NCBI GenBank assembly: GCA_027559495.1
Contig: JAMXSV010000003.1
Span: forward strand, 1,302,001 to 1,366,000
Direction: 5' to 3'
Source of the DNA: Aurifilum marmelostoma
Taxonomy: Eukaryota; Ascomycota; Sordariomycetes; Diaporthales; Cryphonectriaceae
DNA: 64,000 nucleotides
Each line of letters opens with the position of its first letter. Position 1 is the first letter of the stretch. The notes below the pieces were generated by a model that was not told the DNA's origin, ran no database searches, and was given only the letters and a program-made list of their open reading frames with translations. Shown in pieces: positions 1 through 12,295 of this stretch. The position numbers were made by a program, and so were the translations under genes.

Positions 1-789
1 ATACACATATACACACACATTCAGCTCTAGACTGGGTCGTTCTAGAAGGGAGGCTTGCTGCTGGGTGCCCAAGTTGACTCAGGACAAACAATGTGGCCCG
101 TCGTGTCTCACTACTTTGTCTCTTCTATCCTCTGCAATCAAAACCCCGCTCTCCCTCTTTTCCCTGAGCTTCGAAGCACAAGTGGAGCTATGTTCCTCTT
201 TCCCTCTCTCTTCTTAATTTTCAATTCTTTTCTTCTCCCCCTCCTCTCTCTCTATGAGCCTAGCCCAGAACTCCGTATTGCTCCTGTGAAGAATTGCAGA
301 CTTTTGTTTACTCTTGCCTGTCATCTAGAACGAGCTGGCAAGGTAGGAGGGCAGCCAGGGTCATAGACAAAGACAAAACCCCAACTATTTTGTGCCGTCC
401 CCCATCTCTCCGCCTCCCCGCCCCCCCCCCCCCCCCCCCCCCCAAAAAAAATAATCCGCCCAGAATTTAATTGCATGATAATGACTCGCAAGCTGCAGAA
501 GTTGTCTAATGCGTAAAGCTTGGACAAAGGAAATGGCATGAGTAGGGATCTCCAATGATGTGCAGACAGTAGAGATGACCCCTGCTGGAGTTCAGCGGCC
601 CCTGTTGAGGAGGAATCGTCCCTAGGGCTCAGAAGGCTCTGGACACAGCACAGGCTAGAGTGACTGTCCGCGGCTCGAGATAATGTGCCGCCTTTGCTGC
701 AAGACTGGCAGCGTCTCAAGTGGAAGGGTGAGGAGGTAGGACTCCATAGCGAAGAGGACAAAAGGTGTCGTGTCAGCCTGCCGAGGAGG
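1..789. other. Intergenic, left edge
   Basis: No convincing gene. Open frames here are short, low in complexity and lack splice or homology support. The stretch holds CT-rich sequence around 120-260 and a 23-base C run. It lies beyond the 3' end of the minus-strand Nudix gene. Confidence 0.6.
421..443. repeat. Poly-C tract of 23 bases
   Basis: Uninterrupted run of 23 C followed directly by 7 A. It is the longest of about ten C or G runs of 11 or more bases in this window, all in intergenic DNA, introns or UTRs. Confidence 0.95.
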
Positions 790-1364
790 CTACTTCTTGA
801 TGGCCGAGGCTTTGAGTGCTTCGAGAAGCTCTGGTCTGTCTTTGAGAGCCTCCTTGGCCTCGGAATATGTCATCCACCGGCGCTCGCGCTTCTCCGCTTC
901 GGGCCAGTCCTTGGCCTCTACGGTGACTGTGCCCTCGTAGAAGCGGTACAGACACTTGGTAGCGTCCTTCTTGTCCTTCTTGGGCTTTCTCGTCTCGGGA
1001 ATGTCGCCGAGGTCATAGTCGATGGAGATTGCAATCCCGGCCTCCTCCCAAGCCTCCCGCATGGCAGCCTCCTCGCACTCCTCGTCCGTCTCCCAACCGC
1101 CCTTGGGCAGGACCCAGCCGTTCTTTCTCTTGAGCGACCGTATCAGCAAGACATATTTCCTGTCCTCGGTCAACGGCACCACGCCAGCGACCAGACGTTC
1201 GCCTTTGGAGTTGTAGCCTAGAGCAGCTTGTCAGTCCGCAAAGAAGCTGTGCGCAGGACGGCTTTCGCAGGTCCGAGGAGCAAGACCGAGGCTCCTTACT
1301 TACGTTGTTTGTCGCGGCCGGTCCGGGACTCCATGGAACGACTGCTCGAGCCGCCGCCTGACAT
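790..1364 (-). CDS. DDP1: Nudix hydrolase, diphosphoinositol polyphosphate phosphohydrolase (Aps1/Ddp1 type)
   Basis: Two exons: 1304-1364 and 790-1217, with an 86-nt intron (GTAAGT...TAG) that restores frame through a split Arg codon. The protein is about 162 residues. It carries a full Nudix box, starting at GGWETDEECEEAA and continuing REAWEEAG, where the Glu cluster binds the catalytic divalent metals. Just upstream is the family segment with LLIRS and WVLPKGG. In fungi such proteins hydrolyse diphosphoinositol polyphosphates and diadenosine polyphosphates, and so affect phosphate signalling. Length and box spacing fit the small Aps1/Ddp1 class and not ADP-ribose or RNA-decapping Nudix enzymes. 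The start at 1364 precedes the Gly/Ser-rich MSGGGSSS leader. Substrate assignment is by family. Confidence 0.85.
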
Positions 1365-3405
1365 GTTGGCGAGGTGGGGTATGGAACAATAGGCCCAGAA
1401 AGAAAAGAGACGACAGGGGTGTGATCACGTCGCAGACGAGAGCGCGACGGTCCGTGGAAACTAAGAATGAGGGACAAGAGGTGGTGGTTGGAGCGCAAGG
1501 GGGCCTGAGTCTTGCGGGCAGAGGTGCAATCTGAGAGAAGAGAGTCTCAAAGACCTGACGTCTTTTAGTTACTTCTCAAAGACATTGTCGATATAATTTT
1601 TGGGGGGATGAACACTGGGTAGACCTGGCTGGATGGAGACGAGTTTGACCGCCGTCTGGGGAGTGAAATCAACGAGAAGAAAAAAGAACAAGGCAAGAAA
1701 AAGACTAGAGAAGGCGGCGAGGCAGCGATTTTTCTCGATAGGGAAGGTCTTGGGCGAGGCCGGACAGGCGAGCCCAGGCGTGAGGGAGACAGGCGTAGAG
1801 TCAGCGTTGACGACGATGTGGCAGGCAGGGGGCGTGGATCAGCTGGAGGGGTTCGCCTGCAAAGAGCTGATCGGTCGACAGAGTGAGCCTAGGTCTCAAC
1901 GATCGCCACCAGGAGGGGAGAGACGATGTGCCGTGGGGTGCAGTGCAGTGTGTAATGCAGCAGGGACGTGGTACATCGGCCTGTCGAGGTGCAGCCGGGG
2001 CAGCAGCTTGGTAGGCGCGCGCAGCAGAATAAGAGGGACGGGAGGGCTGCTGACTGGCCCTAGGGCGAACCGGCCGGTCGAGCGAGACAGCCTTGGGGAT
2101 GGGGCCAACAGCTGCAGGTTGCGCTCAGAGCTGCAGTGGTGCAGTGGTGCAGCCAGGGGCGGCTTGGACTGTTTCTTCTCTTCTTCCTCTTCTTCTCTCC
2201 TTCCCCTTTCCGCGGGGGGAGATGACCGGTCGATGGGTGAAGTTGAGGAGCTGGATGTCCCGGAGATATTAGGCCTAGAGACAGCGCCGCGACGGATGGG
2301 GGCGGTGCGTCAGACCGAGGGGTCTTGAGCTGACCTCAACGGGATCTAGTGTGGAGACAGGCCGGTCCCGTGCCGAGTGTGTATGTGTGTATATGTGTGT
2401 GTTGCTCACCAGGTGCGGAGCTGCATGGACGGTGGAGCTGGTGCTGCTGGCGGTGTTGGTGCTGGGCAGGGGATGAATCTTTCTCGAGGAGGGCGTGGGC
2501 GCGGCCTTGCGCCTTCTTGAGCTGATGGTGGTGGTGGTGTCTTGGTGTCGTCGAGCCTTGCTCGGCTTGGTCAGGTCGGGTGGTGAGCTGTGACGAGATT
2601 GCTGGGAACAGGCAGGCAGAGCTCTCGCGGCGTGGAGCGCCGGAAGAGCAACAGGTTGTCTCGTGCCATTCCAAGAGTAGACGATGGAGGGGCAGAGGGC
2701 AGAGAAAAGTCGGGATGGCGTTTTTTTTTAAGAAAGAGGTTATGGAGCTAGGCTGGAGCCGGGCTGCCGGACGGATTTGGATCTGGGTCCAGACAGGGAA
2801 GTACGTACCTCGATACCCTGAGCGTTACTCGACGTCGTACATGCTGCCACGGCACAGTGCAGTGTCCCCCCCCCCCCCCCACCCTCACAGTGCCCTAGAC
2901 CTCCGCCAGGGGGCCCAGTAGCGTGTGTTTCCGGCTCGAGCTCAGGATACCTGGTCCCCAGCCTGACCGCGTATTCTAGAGTCCTGTCCCTCCGGTCTTC
3001 TCATCATCGCGTCTTCCTCCCACACGACCTCGACACATCGAAGAGCGAGAGGAAGAAAGCCAGCCTGAAACTGAATTCAACTGAGCTCCTCCCACCCCCC
3101 CCCCCCCCACCTCCTCTCCTCTCTGCCCTCTGCCTCTCCTTTCTCAACCTCGGCCTCGTCCCCGTAAGCTCACTCCGCCGAGAAGAGAGGAGGAAACAAG
3201 AAACACTGTCCTTGCCCCGCCCACCTGTCTCCAGCGGTGCTGTACCGCACCACAGCTGCCCAGCCAGCAAAGGAGAAGAGGTCTGCAGAGAAGAGAGACA
3301 AGGTGTGCGCGCCAGCTCTGGCCATTGCCAACTTTTGCAAGCCTTCTCTACTGCTGCTGCACCGATTTAGCAAGCACATATGCTGTCAGGCTGAAGAGGA
3401 TAGCC
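1365..3405. other. Divergent intergenic region between Nudix gene and ATE1
   Basis: About 2 kb shared upstream region of two divergently transcribed genes. A plus-strand open frame at 1633-2328 is Gly/Arg/Ser-rich with no recognisable domain, so I do not call it. The stretch has a TG-rich tract near 2380-2402, a GGT repeat near 2527-2538 and C runs at 2866-2880 and 3095-3108. CT-rich sequence at 3000-3200 resembles a fungal promoter and leader for ATE1. Confidence 0.5.
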
Positions 3406-5650
3406 ATGGCTAGCTCCAATGCCCAGATCCCTGACGATAATCTGTCCTACATCGCCCCGATAGGTGAGTCTTTCGCAACCCAAATACCCCATCCTCAGCC
3501 AACCATCTCTACTCGTGTCAGACCTCTGCAATGCTGTTGGTCTCTTTCCCCTCTCACCTGTTCGTCATCGACCTGCTGTGCCGCTGTCACACGGCATTTC
3601 CCATAACATTTGTCGACTCACTTACATCAATCAATCACCTCTCAAACTCTCAGAGAGTCTCTCTTCCTGACCAAGCCTTCCCCCCCCCCCCCCCCCCCCA
3701 TGCTGTCTCCTCCACACAACCACGCCTATCCTCCCAAACTTGACTGGCTCTACCGCGACGATGGCGTCTGCCCGAGCTGAAAGCTGCGGATTACCGTGAT
3801 CATTATCAAGCCATTCTCTGTGGCGCACGATGGATGCCTTGCCATCCTTCCCGTTCTTGTCTCGATATCCAGATTTAGCACTATTCTCATAGAGACCACC
3901 ACCGTGTACTACTCCTGCATGCCCAGCCTTGTATGCATTCACTTCATTTGACTTCTTTGGTCCTTTTCAGAGGCAATCCTGTAATCTCACCTCTCAGCAC
4001 GTCTCTGCAGTGCAAATATGCCCAGACCATTCATTATCATTTGTTTCTGCATCAAATTAGGATCGTCTTCTGATTTTGTATCTAGGTTATAGCAATTCGT
4101 CTGACTGTGGTTACTGCCGGAAGAGTCGCAGTGGTCAGTTTAGTAAACGTGAATCTCTCTTGTCGCAGAGCGACCCTGGACCACCCCACCCATACGTCCT
4201 CCCTTCATCTCATGAACAGATGCCGTGAATCACCACTTAGCAACTGTCGACTGCCCTTCTTTCCTTCTCTTGCCCGCAAAGCGCAGTGCTTCCACGGAGC
4301 CGTTTCTCCTCCCAGTTATCACAGGTCGGCGGCTTTCTAACGTTATCTGGAGTCTCTTGTGTCTGACGTCTATCTTTGAACCTGCCAGGATATTCCTACT
4401 ATGCCTCTGGCTACTCCCTCAGCCCTCGGTTCTACCAACAGCTTATAGACCGGTGCTGGAGGCGCTCGGGGTCATTGCTATATCGGCCTAATCAGAAGAG
4501 AGCATGTTGTCCACATTACACCTTGCGTCTCGACTCGACCGAGTTCAGACCATCCCGGGACCAGCGTCAAGCTGTGAACCGGTTCAACCGCTCTATCCTG
4601 GGGGACGACTATGTGAAGGAGGCAGCACGTCGGTATCCGATCACGCGAGAGCAGGCGCGAAGGCGCGATACGACCTTCGACCTGGTCGAGAGGACCCATG
4701 AGGCCGAGTCCGACGCCCTCAGGACCCCTCTGCAGCCGGCGCACAAGTTCGAAGTGACCCTGGAGCCCGATGACTTCACAGAAGAGAAGTTTGACGTCTT
4801 TGAGAATTACCAGCGTGTGGTCCACGGCGAGGACCCGTCCAGCATCCAGAGATCGGGCTTCAAGAGGTTCCTCTGCGCCTCGCCCGTCAGACCAGGCACG
4901 CACACAGACCCGGACGGAAAGGAGATCAAGGTCGGTTCCTATCATCAGTGCTATCGCCTCGACGGAAAGCTGGTAGCAGTCGGCGTCTTGGATCTGTTGC
5001 CCCACGCCATCAGTGCCGTTTACTTTATGTATCACGAGTCGATACATAAGCACCAGCCGGGGAAGCTCGGGGCCCTGAGGGAGATCGCGCTCGCCATGGA
5101 GGGGGGATACCGCTACTGGTACCCGGGATATTATATTCACTCGTGCCCAAAGATGCGCTACAAGATCGACTACAGCCCGCAGTACGTGCTGGACCCAGAG
5201 ACGCTAGGCTGGGATCTTTTGGACAAGAAGGCACTTGCCATGTTTGACAAGAAGCCTTACGTCAGCCTGTCAATGGAGCGGGCGCAGCGTGACGAGTCCG
5301 AGGATGCAGGTGGTGCAGTGGCCACGGCCGAGGACCGACACACTCTTCCAGGTGCGAACGAGGACGAGAATGGCGATGATGACGACGACGACGACGGCAT
5401 CTCTCTGTTCACCAGCGACATGCCCGGCATTCCCACCCTCCCCGAGCTCGAGAGAGCCGACCTCGATCACATCCGCGTGCTGTCAGACCATTCGGACGGC
5501 TTCTTCACCACGGGTGAGACTGTCGTCTGGACCAGGGACACCATCTACGATCTGGGCTCGCTCAAGTCCAAGATCGCCGAATTGGTCGCTACAGTGGGAA
5601 ATGATCTGTTGGAGGAGATGGTACTTGACTTCCGAAGGGTCGGCAGGTAA
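3406..5650 (+). CDS. ATE1: Arginyl-tRNA--protein transferase ATE1
   Basis: Three exons: 3406-3463, 4086-4133 and 4389-5650, with frames joining exactly, give about 455 residues. The enzyme transfers Arg from Arg-tRNA to N-terminal Asp or Glu (and oxidised Cys), making Arg/N-degrons for the proteasome. The N-terminal ATE1 domain shows CGYC (exon 2) followed by YYASGYSLSPRFYQQLIDR and the CCPHYTLR segment. These four cysteines are conserved in the family and reported to bind an Fe-S cluster. The C-terminal catalytic GNAT-like domain shows GYYIHSCPKMRYKIDY. Exon 2 is only 48 nt but supplies the essential CGYC, which supports the model. Intron 1 is unusually long (622 nt) and contains a C20 run. 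An acidic Asp run (about residues 370-380) lies in a variable C-terminal loop. A GTAAG overlaps the stop, so further splicing cannot be excluded. Confidence 0.92.
3680..3699. repeat. Poly-C tract of 20 bases in ATE1 intron 1
   Basis: Uninterrupted run of 20 C inside the first ATE1 intron. Confidence 0.95.
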
Positions 5651-5972
5651 GAGGGCTGAAGAGAGCTGCTCCAGAGATAGAGGGGTCCTCGTGGCCTACC
5701 TTTGGCATGCTGTCTCGCTTCGGGGCCCCGAACGGTCCAAGTTGGGATAGATTATGTCTCGAGTTTTCTTGTTGCTCTCTATATAGGCGGCAGTGGAAGT
5801 ATCTCTTAACAATCGTGCCGCTCAAGCAGTTGCTTAAGCCCGAACCAAGTTTAAGCAGCACTTTCCCATCCCATTGATTTTGAGTATTCGGCAGGGTGGT
5901 AGGCGAAACATGGAAGGGGAACGAGAAAGAAGGGGAGAATCACATTCCCTCTGCAGCCACCTAACCCTTCGC
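5651..5972. other. Convergent intergenic, 3' ends of ATE1 and next gene
   Basis: Only 322 bases between two converging genes. No further gene seen; it presumably holds both 3' UTRs. Confidence 0.6.
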
Positions 5973-6635
5973 CTAAGCGTCGCGTGATGCCTTGATCTCG
6001 TCGCAGAATTGATCCTTTAGCGCCCTGACTTTTTCCTTGATCTTTGCCTGCTCTAGCCTCACCTCCTCCCGCTGCACCTTGATCGCCTCGATTTGCTCCC
6101 TCTTCTCCTCCTGGGACAAAGTTCCGTCCTTTAACACCTTGCTTCTCGATTTGTCGAGCTGGCTAGTGCGCGCGTCGAGCTCGGCCACCTTCTGCGCCTC
6201 AGGGTCGCGCTCCTTTATCTTGCGGCTCGCCTCGCTGTAGATGGCGTACCAGTCCGGGCCGAACCTCTGCTCGAGGATATTGGCGAGGCGATCGCGGGAT
6301 TCAGACGCGCGCATCGCCTTGCTGGACAAACGTTCAGGCAATTTCTCCAGGTACTGTGGGCCGTGCTTGGCATAAGCCCTCTGCTCGAGCTTGCTGAGGT
6401 TCTCGAGCTGCCAGGGCGGGGAGAGGTGGGGGATGTCGTATATGGAACTAGACGAGGAGCTGGAGGAGTCGGAGGAGGAGTCGGAGGACGAAAGCCGCGC
6501 CTGAGTCCTTGCGACTGGGTGTGTGAATTGTTGGTGGGCGGCGAGCAGGCGCGTCGTCGACGCTGCGATGTATGATGGGCCTGGGCGTGCCCAGACGCTC
6601 TGCCTGAGCAAGCTTGCGGAGTACCGGAATAGCAT
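5973..6635 (-). CDS. Unrecognised mitochondrial coiled-coil protein
   Basis: Single-exon frame of about 220 residues when started at the ATG at 6635. The frame is open 25 codons further upstream, but the chosen start gives a typical mitochondrial presequence: MLFRYSASLLRQSVWARPG, rich in Arg/Ser and free of acids. A serine run follows at about residues 50-65. The remainder is strongly charged with heptad-like Glu/Lys/Leu spacing, especially the last 80 residues (IKVQREEVRLEQAKIKEKVR), which should form a long coiled coil. I do not recognise the family. A mitoribosome-associated or inner-membrane organising role is possible but unsupported. It is convergent with ATE1 and divergent from RRP42. 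Confidence 0.7.
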   Translation of the reverse strand: MLFRYSASLLRQSVWARPGPSYIAASTTRLLAAHQQFTHPVARTQARLSSSDSSSDSSSSSSSSIYDIPHLSPPWQLENLSKLEQRAYAKHGPQYLEKLPERLSSKAMRASESRDRLANILEQRFGPDWYAIYSEASRKIKERDPEAQKVAELDARTSQLDKSRSKVLKDGTLSQEEKREQIEAIKVQREEVRLEQAKIKEKVRALKDQFCDEIKASRDA

Positions 6636-7073
6636 GATTGAGGAGAGGATTGGTGCTGGGAAGAGTACAGTGAGTTGACAGATGAGTGACGATGGAGAAT
6701 GTGGAAACAATTTTGCGCCAGTCTCGTTTGTTTTCTCCTAGGATGTCGAGGAAGTTTTCAGCCGTGCCACTTTCAACGAAAGCAGCTTATCGATAAGTAT
6801 GGTTAGTACTGTACTTCCTTACAAGCTCGAGCAGTAGCAGCATGCTCCGGCAGGCAATAGGGCCGTCCGTCTTGCCTGCCGCTTAATTTTTCCACCCCGC
6901 GAGCTCGACCTCAGCAGGAAGCAGACCGGCAGAGATCCTTGTGAAGCTGCTTCTCACAAGCTGTGCCAACTTATAGTTGCTTCCAATCGGGTCAGTCGAG
7001 CCTTGAAGCAGGTTATTGCTTGATCCCTCGCACACAGGTTCCTTTTCACCCTTCTTGTGCTGCTCTTCTCGCC
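6636..7073. promoter_or_regulatory. Short bidirectional promoter region
   Basis: 438 bases separate the divergent starts of the mitochondrial coiled-coil gene and RRP42, so both promoters must lie here. No clear TATA box. An open frame runs into this region from RRP42, but the first ATG of good context is at 7074. Confidence 0.5.
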
Positions 7074-8317
7074 ATGGCCTCGACACAACATATGCTTCTC
7101 TCCCCCGCCGAGCTCGCCTACCTTCACGGCTCCCTGTCACGCAGCCCGCCCCTCCGCCCAGATGGTCGCTCGCCAGCGCAGTTCCGACCGCTCAGCGCCG
7201 AGACCGACATCCTGCCGGGAACAAACGGCAGCGCGCGCATCTGCTTTGAGGATGGAACGGAGGCCATCGTGGGCGTCAAGGCGGAGGTGGAGCGGACGCG
7301 CGCCAGGTTCGGCGCGGGGAACACACTGCGCGAGACGGAGCTGATCGAGGCTGGTGGCCGTGACGACAATGAAGATGAGAATGGCGCAGACGAGAAACGG
7401 GACGGCGAGGCTGGCTGGGTTGAGATCGCAGTCGAGATACCAGGGACGAGGGATGACGATGCAAACACCATCTACCTGGCAGAGATGCTGGCCGAGGCGC
7501 TGCTGGCAGACGGCGGTTTCGTGAAGAGGTTGTGGATCAACAGGCGGTTCCATTGGAAGCTGTATCTTGATGTATGTCTTCTGTGCATGCACCTTCTGGA
7601 CGTTCACATTCATCACATTTGCCTGGTCTATCCACTAATCAGTGTGACTAACACATTCTCTTTTGTCCCACATAGATTCTCCTCATCTCCCCACCCCTTT
7701 CATACCCGCTACCGCTCCTTTCGCTCACGGCACACCTCGCGCTGCTCGCTACGCGGCTACCACGACTGAAATCCGAAGGTGATGAGGATCCCTTGTTCGA
7801 CGACGACTGGGACTCGTCGATATATCTCTACCCCCAGAAGGGCGGCGTGTCACTGTCGAGGCCTCCTGTCACGCTGCTTGTCATGGCGGTAGGCAACAAC
7901 ATCATATTCGACCCAGCCAAGGAGGAGCTGGCGGTCGCAGACGTCGCACTGGCGATATCCGTGGCAGATACAGCGGCCTCGGCGGGTGTTGGCGACGACG
8001 GCGCAATGGACGTCGACGGCGCTGCCGCAGAGCGAAACTTAAGGCTGTTGTCGATACGGACGATAGACCCCCCCTCACGATTGACACCGCCAGGTGTGCC
8101 ACGGACAACCGACGCCACAAACACAGGTGCGACCGGTCAGGCAAAGCAACAGGCAGAGGTGCGGGTTGCGGAGGCGGAGGCGGTCGAGGGAGTGTGGAAA
8201 GCACCCAGAGGCGGGGCCAAGGTCGCCATCATAGGAGCCATGATTGCAAAGGCATTAGAGAAGGATGGCGTTGCGGACGAGGTGTTGGATGGGCTGAAAG
8301 CTGTAGAGCTGGGATGA
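7074..8317 (+). CDS. RRP42: Exosome complex RNase PH-like subunit Rrp42
   Basis: Two exons, 7074-7571 and 7676-8317, phase 0, with a 104-nt intron; about 379 residues. The N-terminus (LSPAELAYLHGSL, then RPDGRSPAQFRPL and GTNGSARI) is the diagnostic start of Rrp42, one of the six catalytically inert RNase PH-fold subunits of the eukaryotic exosome ring. The ring threads RNA to Rrp44/Dis3 and Rrp6 for 3'-5' decay and rRNA processing in nucleus and cytoplasm. The second RNase PH part reads PPVTLLVMAVGNNIIFDPAKEE. The protein is over 100 residues longer than yeast Rrp42. The extra length lies in acidic insertions (about residues 95-125) and an Ala/Thr-rich stretch (about 300-350), common in filamentous fungi. 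Rrp43 or Rrp45 are less likely because of the N-terminal match. Confidence 0.88.
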
Positions 8318-8573
8318 GATGTGTTGGCCAGGCGGACCGAGACAGATATTCTACCTAGCCGAAGTCAAGTCGTGGGCCTCCCTGGGCTTGCGACATGACA
8401 TGAAAGCCTTCTCTCTCTTCAAGGAGAAGGGATGACTCGTAGCTGTTACAGACGGCTCAAGAGACCCTCACAAAAAGAGCGATGGCGCTTTAGGCGGTGC
8501 GTCTAGCAGCATTCTGCGGCGTTGCTTGGCCACCAAAAAAATCCATGAAATACCAACCCGTCCACCATCACAT

Positions 8574-9411
8574 CTAGAAGATGCCCAGCCATTTTTCTCT
8601 CTTTCCTGGCTGCGCCTGCGATGTCTCAGAGCCCTCCTCCTTTGCGGTCCAGTTTCCGAAGCCACCCTTCTGCTCGAGCCCGTGAGCCTTGCGATACTCG
8701 GAGCGCTTAGCCACGTCGTCGACCTTCTTCTTGCGCTTGTCCGCAACGACGGCAGAGTTGTGCAGGGTTGTGAGCTGCCAGACCTCATGCGTGGTGCGGA
8801 GCGAGAGGATCGGGTGCTGCCAGTAGTCGGCGCCCGACGGGAGCATATCGGCGAAGGGCGAGGTCGCCTTGAAGTTCTCGGTGTAGGTGTATACTGCCAG
8901 GCTCAAGAGAGTACCCTATATATGACAGAGCATGATTAGAAATCCTTCGCCCTCTTGCCCGACCGGTTTTTTTTGGGTTTTTTTTTAGACTCGCCCGGGC
9001 TCACGAAACACAGGAATTACTGACCGTCGTGATGCAAAGGTGCAGCCACCTGCTGCCCCAGAACCAGTGCGCCCACGTCCCCCGCGGAGCCATCATCCCC
9101 GGGTATTCCCTTCTCTTCTGCGCGGCAGCCTCATCGGCAGACAGGGCGCCGCCGTAGTGCTGCTGCTGCGGGCGGTTCTTCCTGTTGGGCAGCCGGGCGC
9201 CGTGCGACGGCGGGTTGAACTTGGCGGGCTTCTCCAGGACGATGGGTCTGCCCTTGGCGTCTTTGGCAACGCCTGACGAGGAGGAGGACGCATACCGGAC
9301 GACGAGGGTCTCGGTCGTGCTGGTCGTCCGGGGGCTTCCGAGGTTCCGCCCCCGCCAGAGGAGGCCGGACCGCGGGAGGAGGAACCGGGGGATCGTGAAG
9401 GTGGACGTCAT
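8574..9411 (-). CDS. Conserved fungal mitochondrial membrane protein
   Basis: Two exons, 9025-9411 and 8574-8915, phase 0, intron 109 nt (GTCAGT...TATAG); about 242 residues. The ATG at 9411 is preferred over one at 9441 for context and because it opens the presequence (MTSTFTIPRFLLPRSGLLWRG). The middle contains RPIVLEKPAKFNPPSHG and MMAPRGTWAHWFW. A single membrane span follows, created across the intron (HLCITT joined to GTLLSLAVYTY), then a charged C-terminus with KKKVDDVAKRSEYRKAHG. I recall relatives in other Pezizomycotina, sometimes labelled casein kinase II beta 2 subunit. Nothing here resembles CK2 beta, so that label would be wrong. Likely in the mitochondrial inner membrane; function unknown. 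Confidence 0.78.
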
Positions 9412-10236
9412 GCTGAGAAGCTGCGAGGGGTAGTATGGCATCTGGTGGAAGCTTTCCAGCCTCGATGATAACTCTCCCTCGTCTTGGTGTGGGAGAAATC
9501 GATCTTATTCGCAGGGCAGTCCGTATTCGGATCACTTGCACCCCCCTGGTAGGTCGCGTGAATGGCGTCAGATGGTCGGTCTAAGTTTTTTTGGTGATGT
9601 CTTTTTTTTTTTTCTCTTTTCTTTTTTTCTTAGCAGCTGTGACAGTTCGCTACCATACCGTGCCACCGTGCGTACCAACTACAGAAGCTACCAGACTGCT
9701 TACAGCACATGGGCAGGCAAATTCGGTGGCGCCCCGTAGGGCGGACAGGGGTAGAGTTCCAGGGGAGGGTCACCGCTGTACGTACATAGTAGTATTTTCT
9801 ATGTGTCATGCAAAGCCCGAGTTTTTCCCTTCCGGCTGCTTTTCGTTCTATTACAGGGCTGGAATCACTGACAATCACTGCGATTATGACTGGCTGGAAT
9901 TCCCCTACCTGCCCCTGCGAGTCCCATTTTTACCAGCAATTGGGCCCGCTTGCGCCACAGCGTGGCTCCTTGCTAGCCTGCTTTCCGCCCCGGAGAACGC
10001 TGAGCTCATAGACGCTTTTTCTGGCCCCGGGCCTTGCTTTTCGCGCAGTGCTGGCAACTCAGCAATTTTTTTTGTCCCCTTCGTCTCTCCCCATTCTCTT
10101 CCTCTTCCATTCCTTCATCACCACCACTACTACTACTACACCTCCTCACCGTCGAGTCTTTGTGAAGAACACTCCCTCTTCTCAAACTAATATCCCTCAA
10201 TCCCACCACATACTCCAACCTCACAACACCGACAAA
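9412..10236. promoter_or_regulatory. Divergent upstream region of cytochrome c
   Basis: 825 bases between divergent genes. A T-rich tract lies at 9599-9632. The last 170 bases before the cytochrome c start are strongly pyrimidine- and then A/C-rich, like leaders of highly expressed fungal genes. No separate gene seen. Confidence 0.55.

Positions 10237-12295
<2,059 letters not shown>

Noticed and set aside
1633..2328. 231-codon plus-strand frame between Nudix gene and ATE1
   Set aside because: Gly/Arg/Ser-rich translation without domain, splice partners or conserved look; it fits chance in GC-rich DNA.
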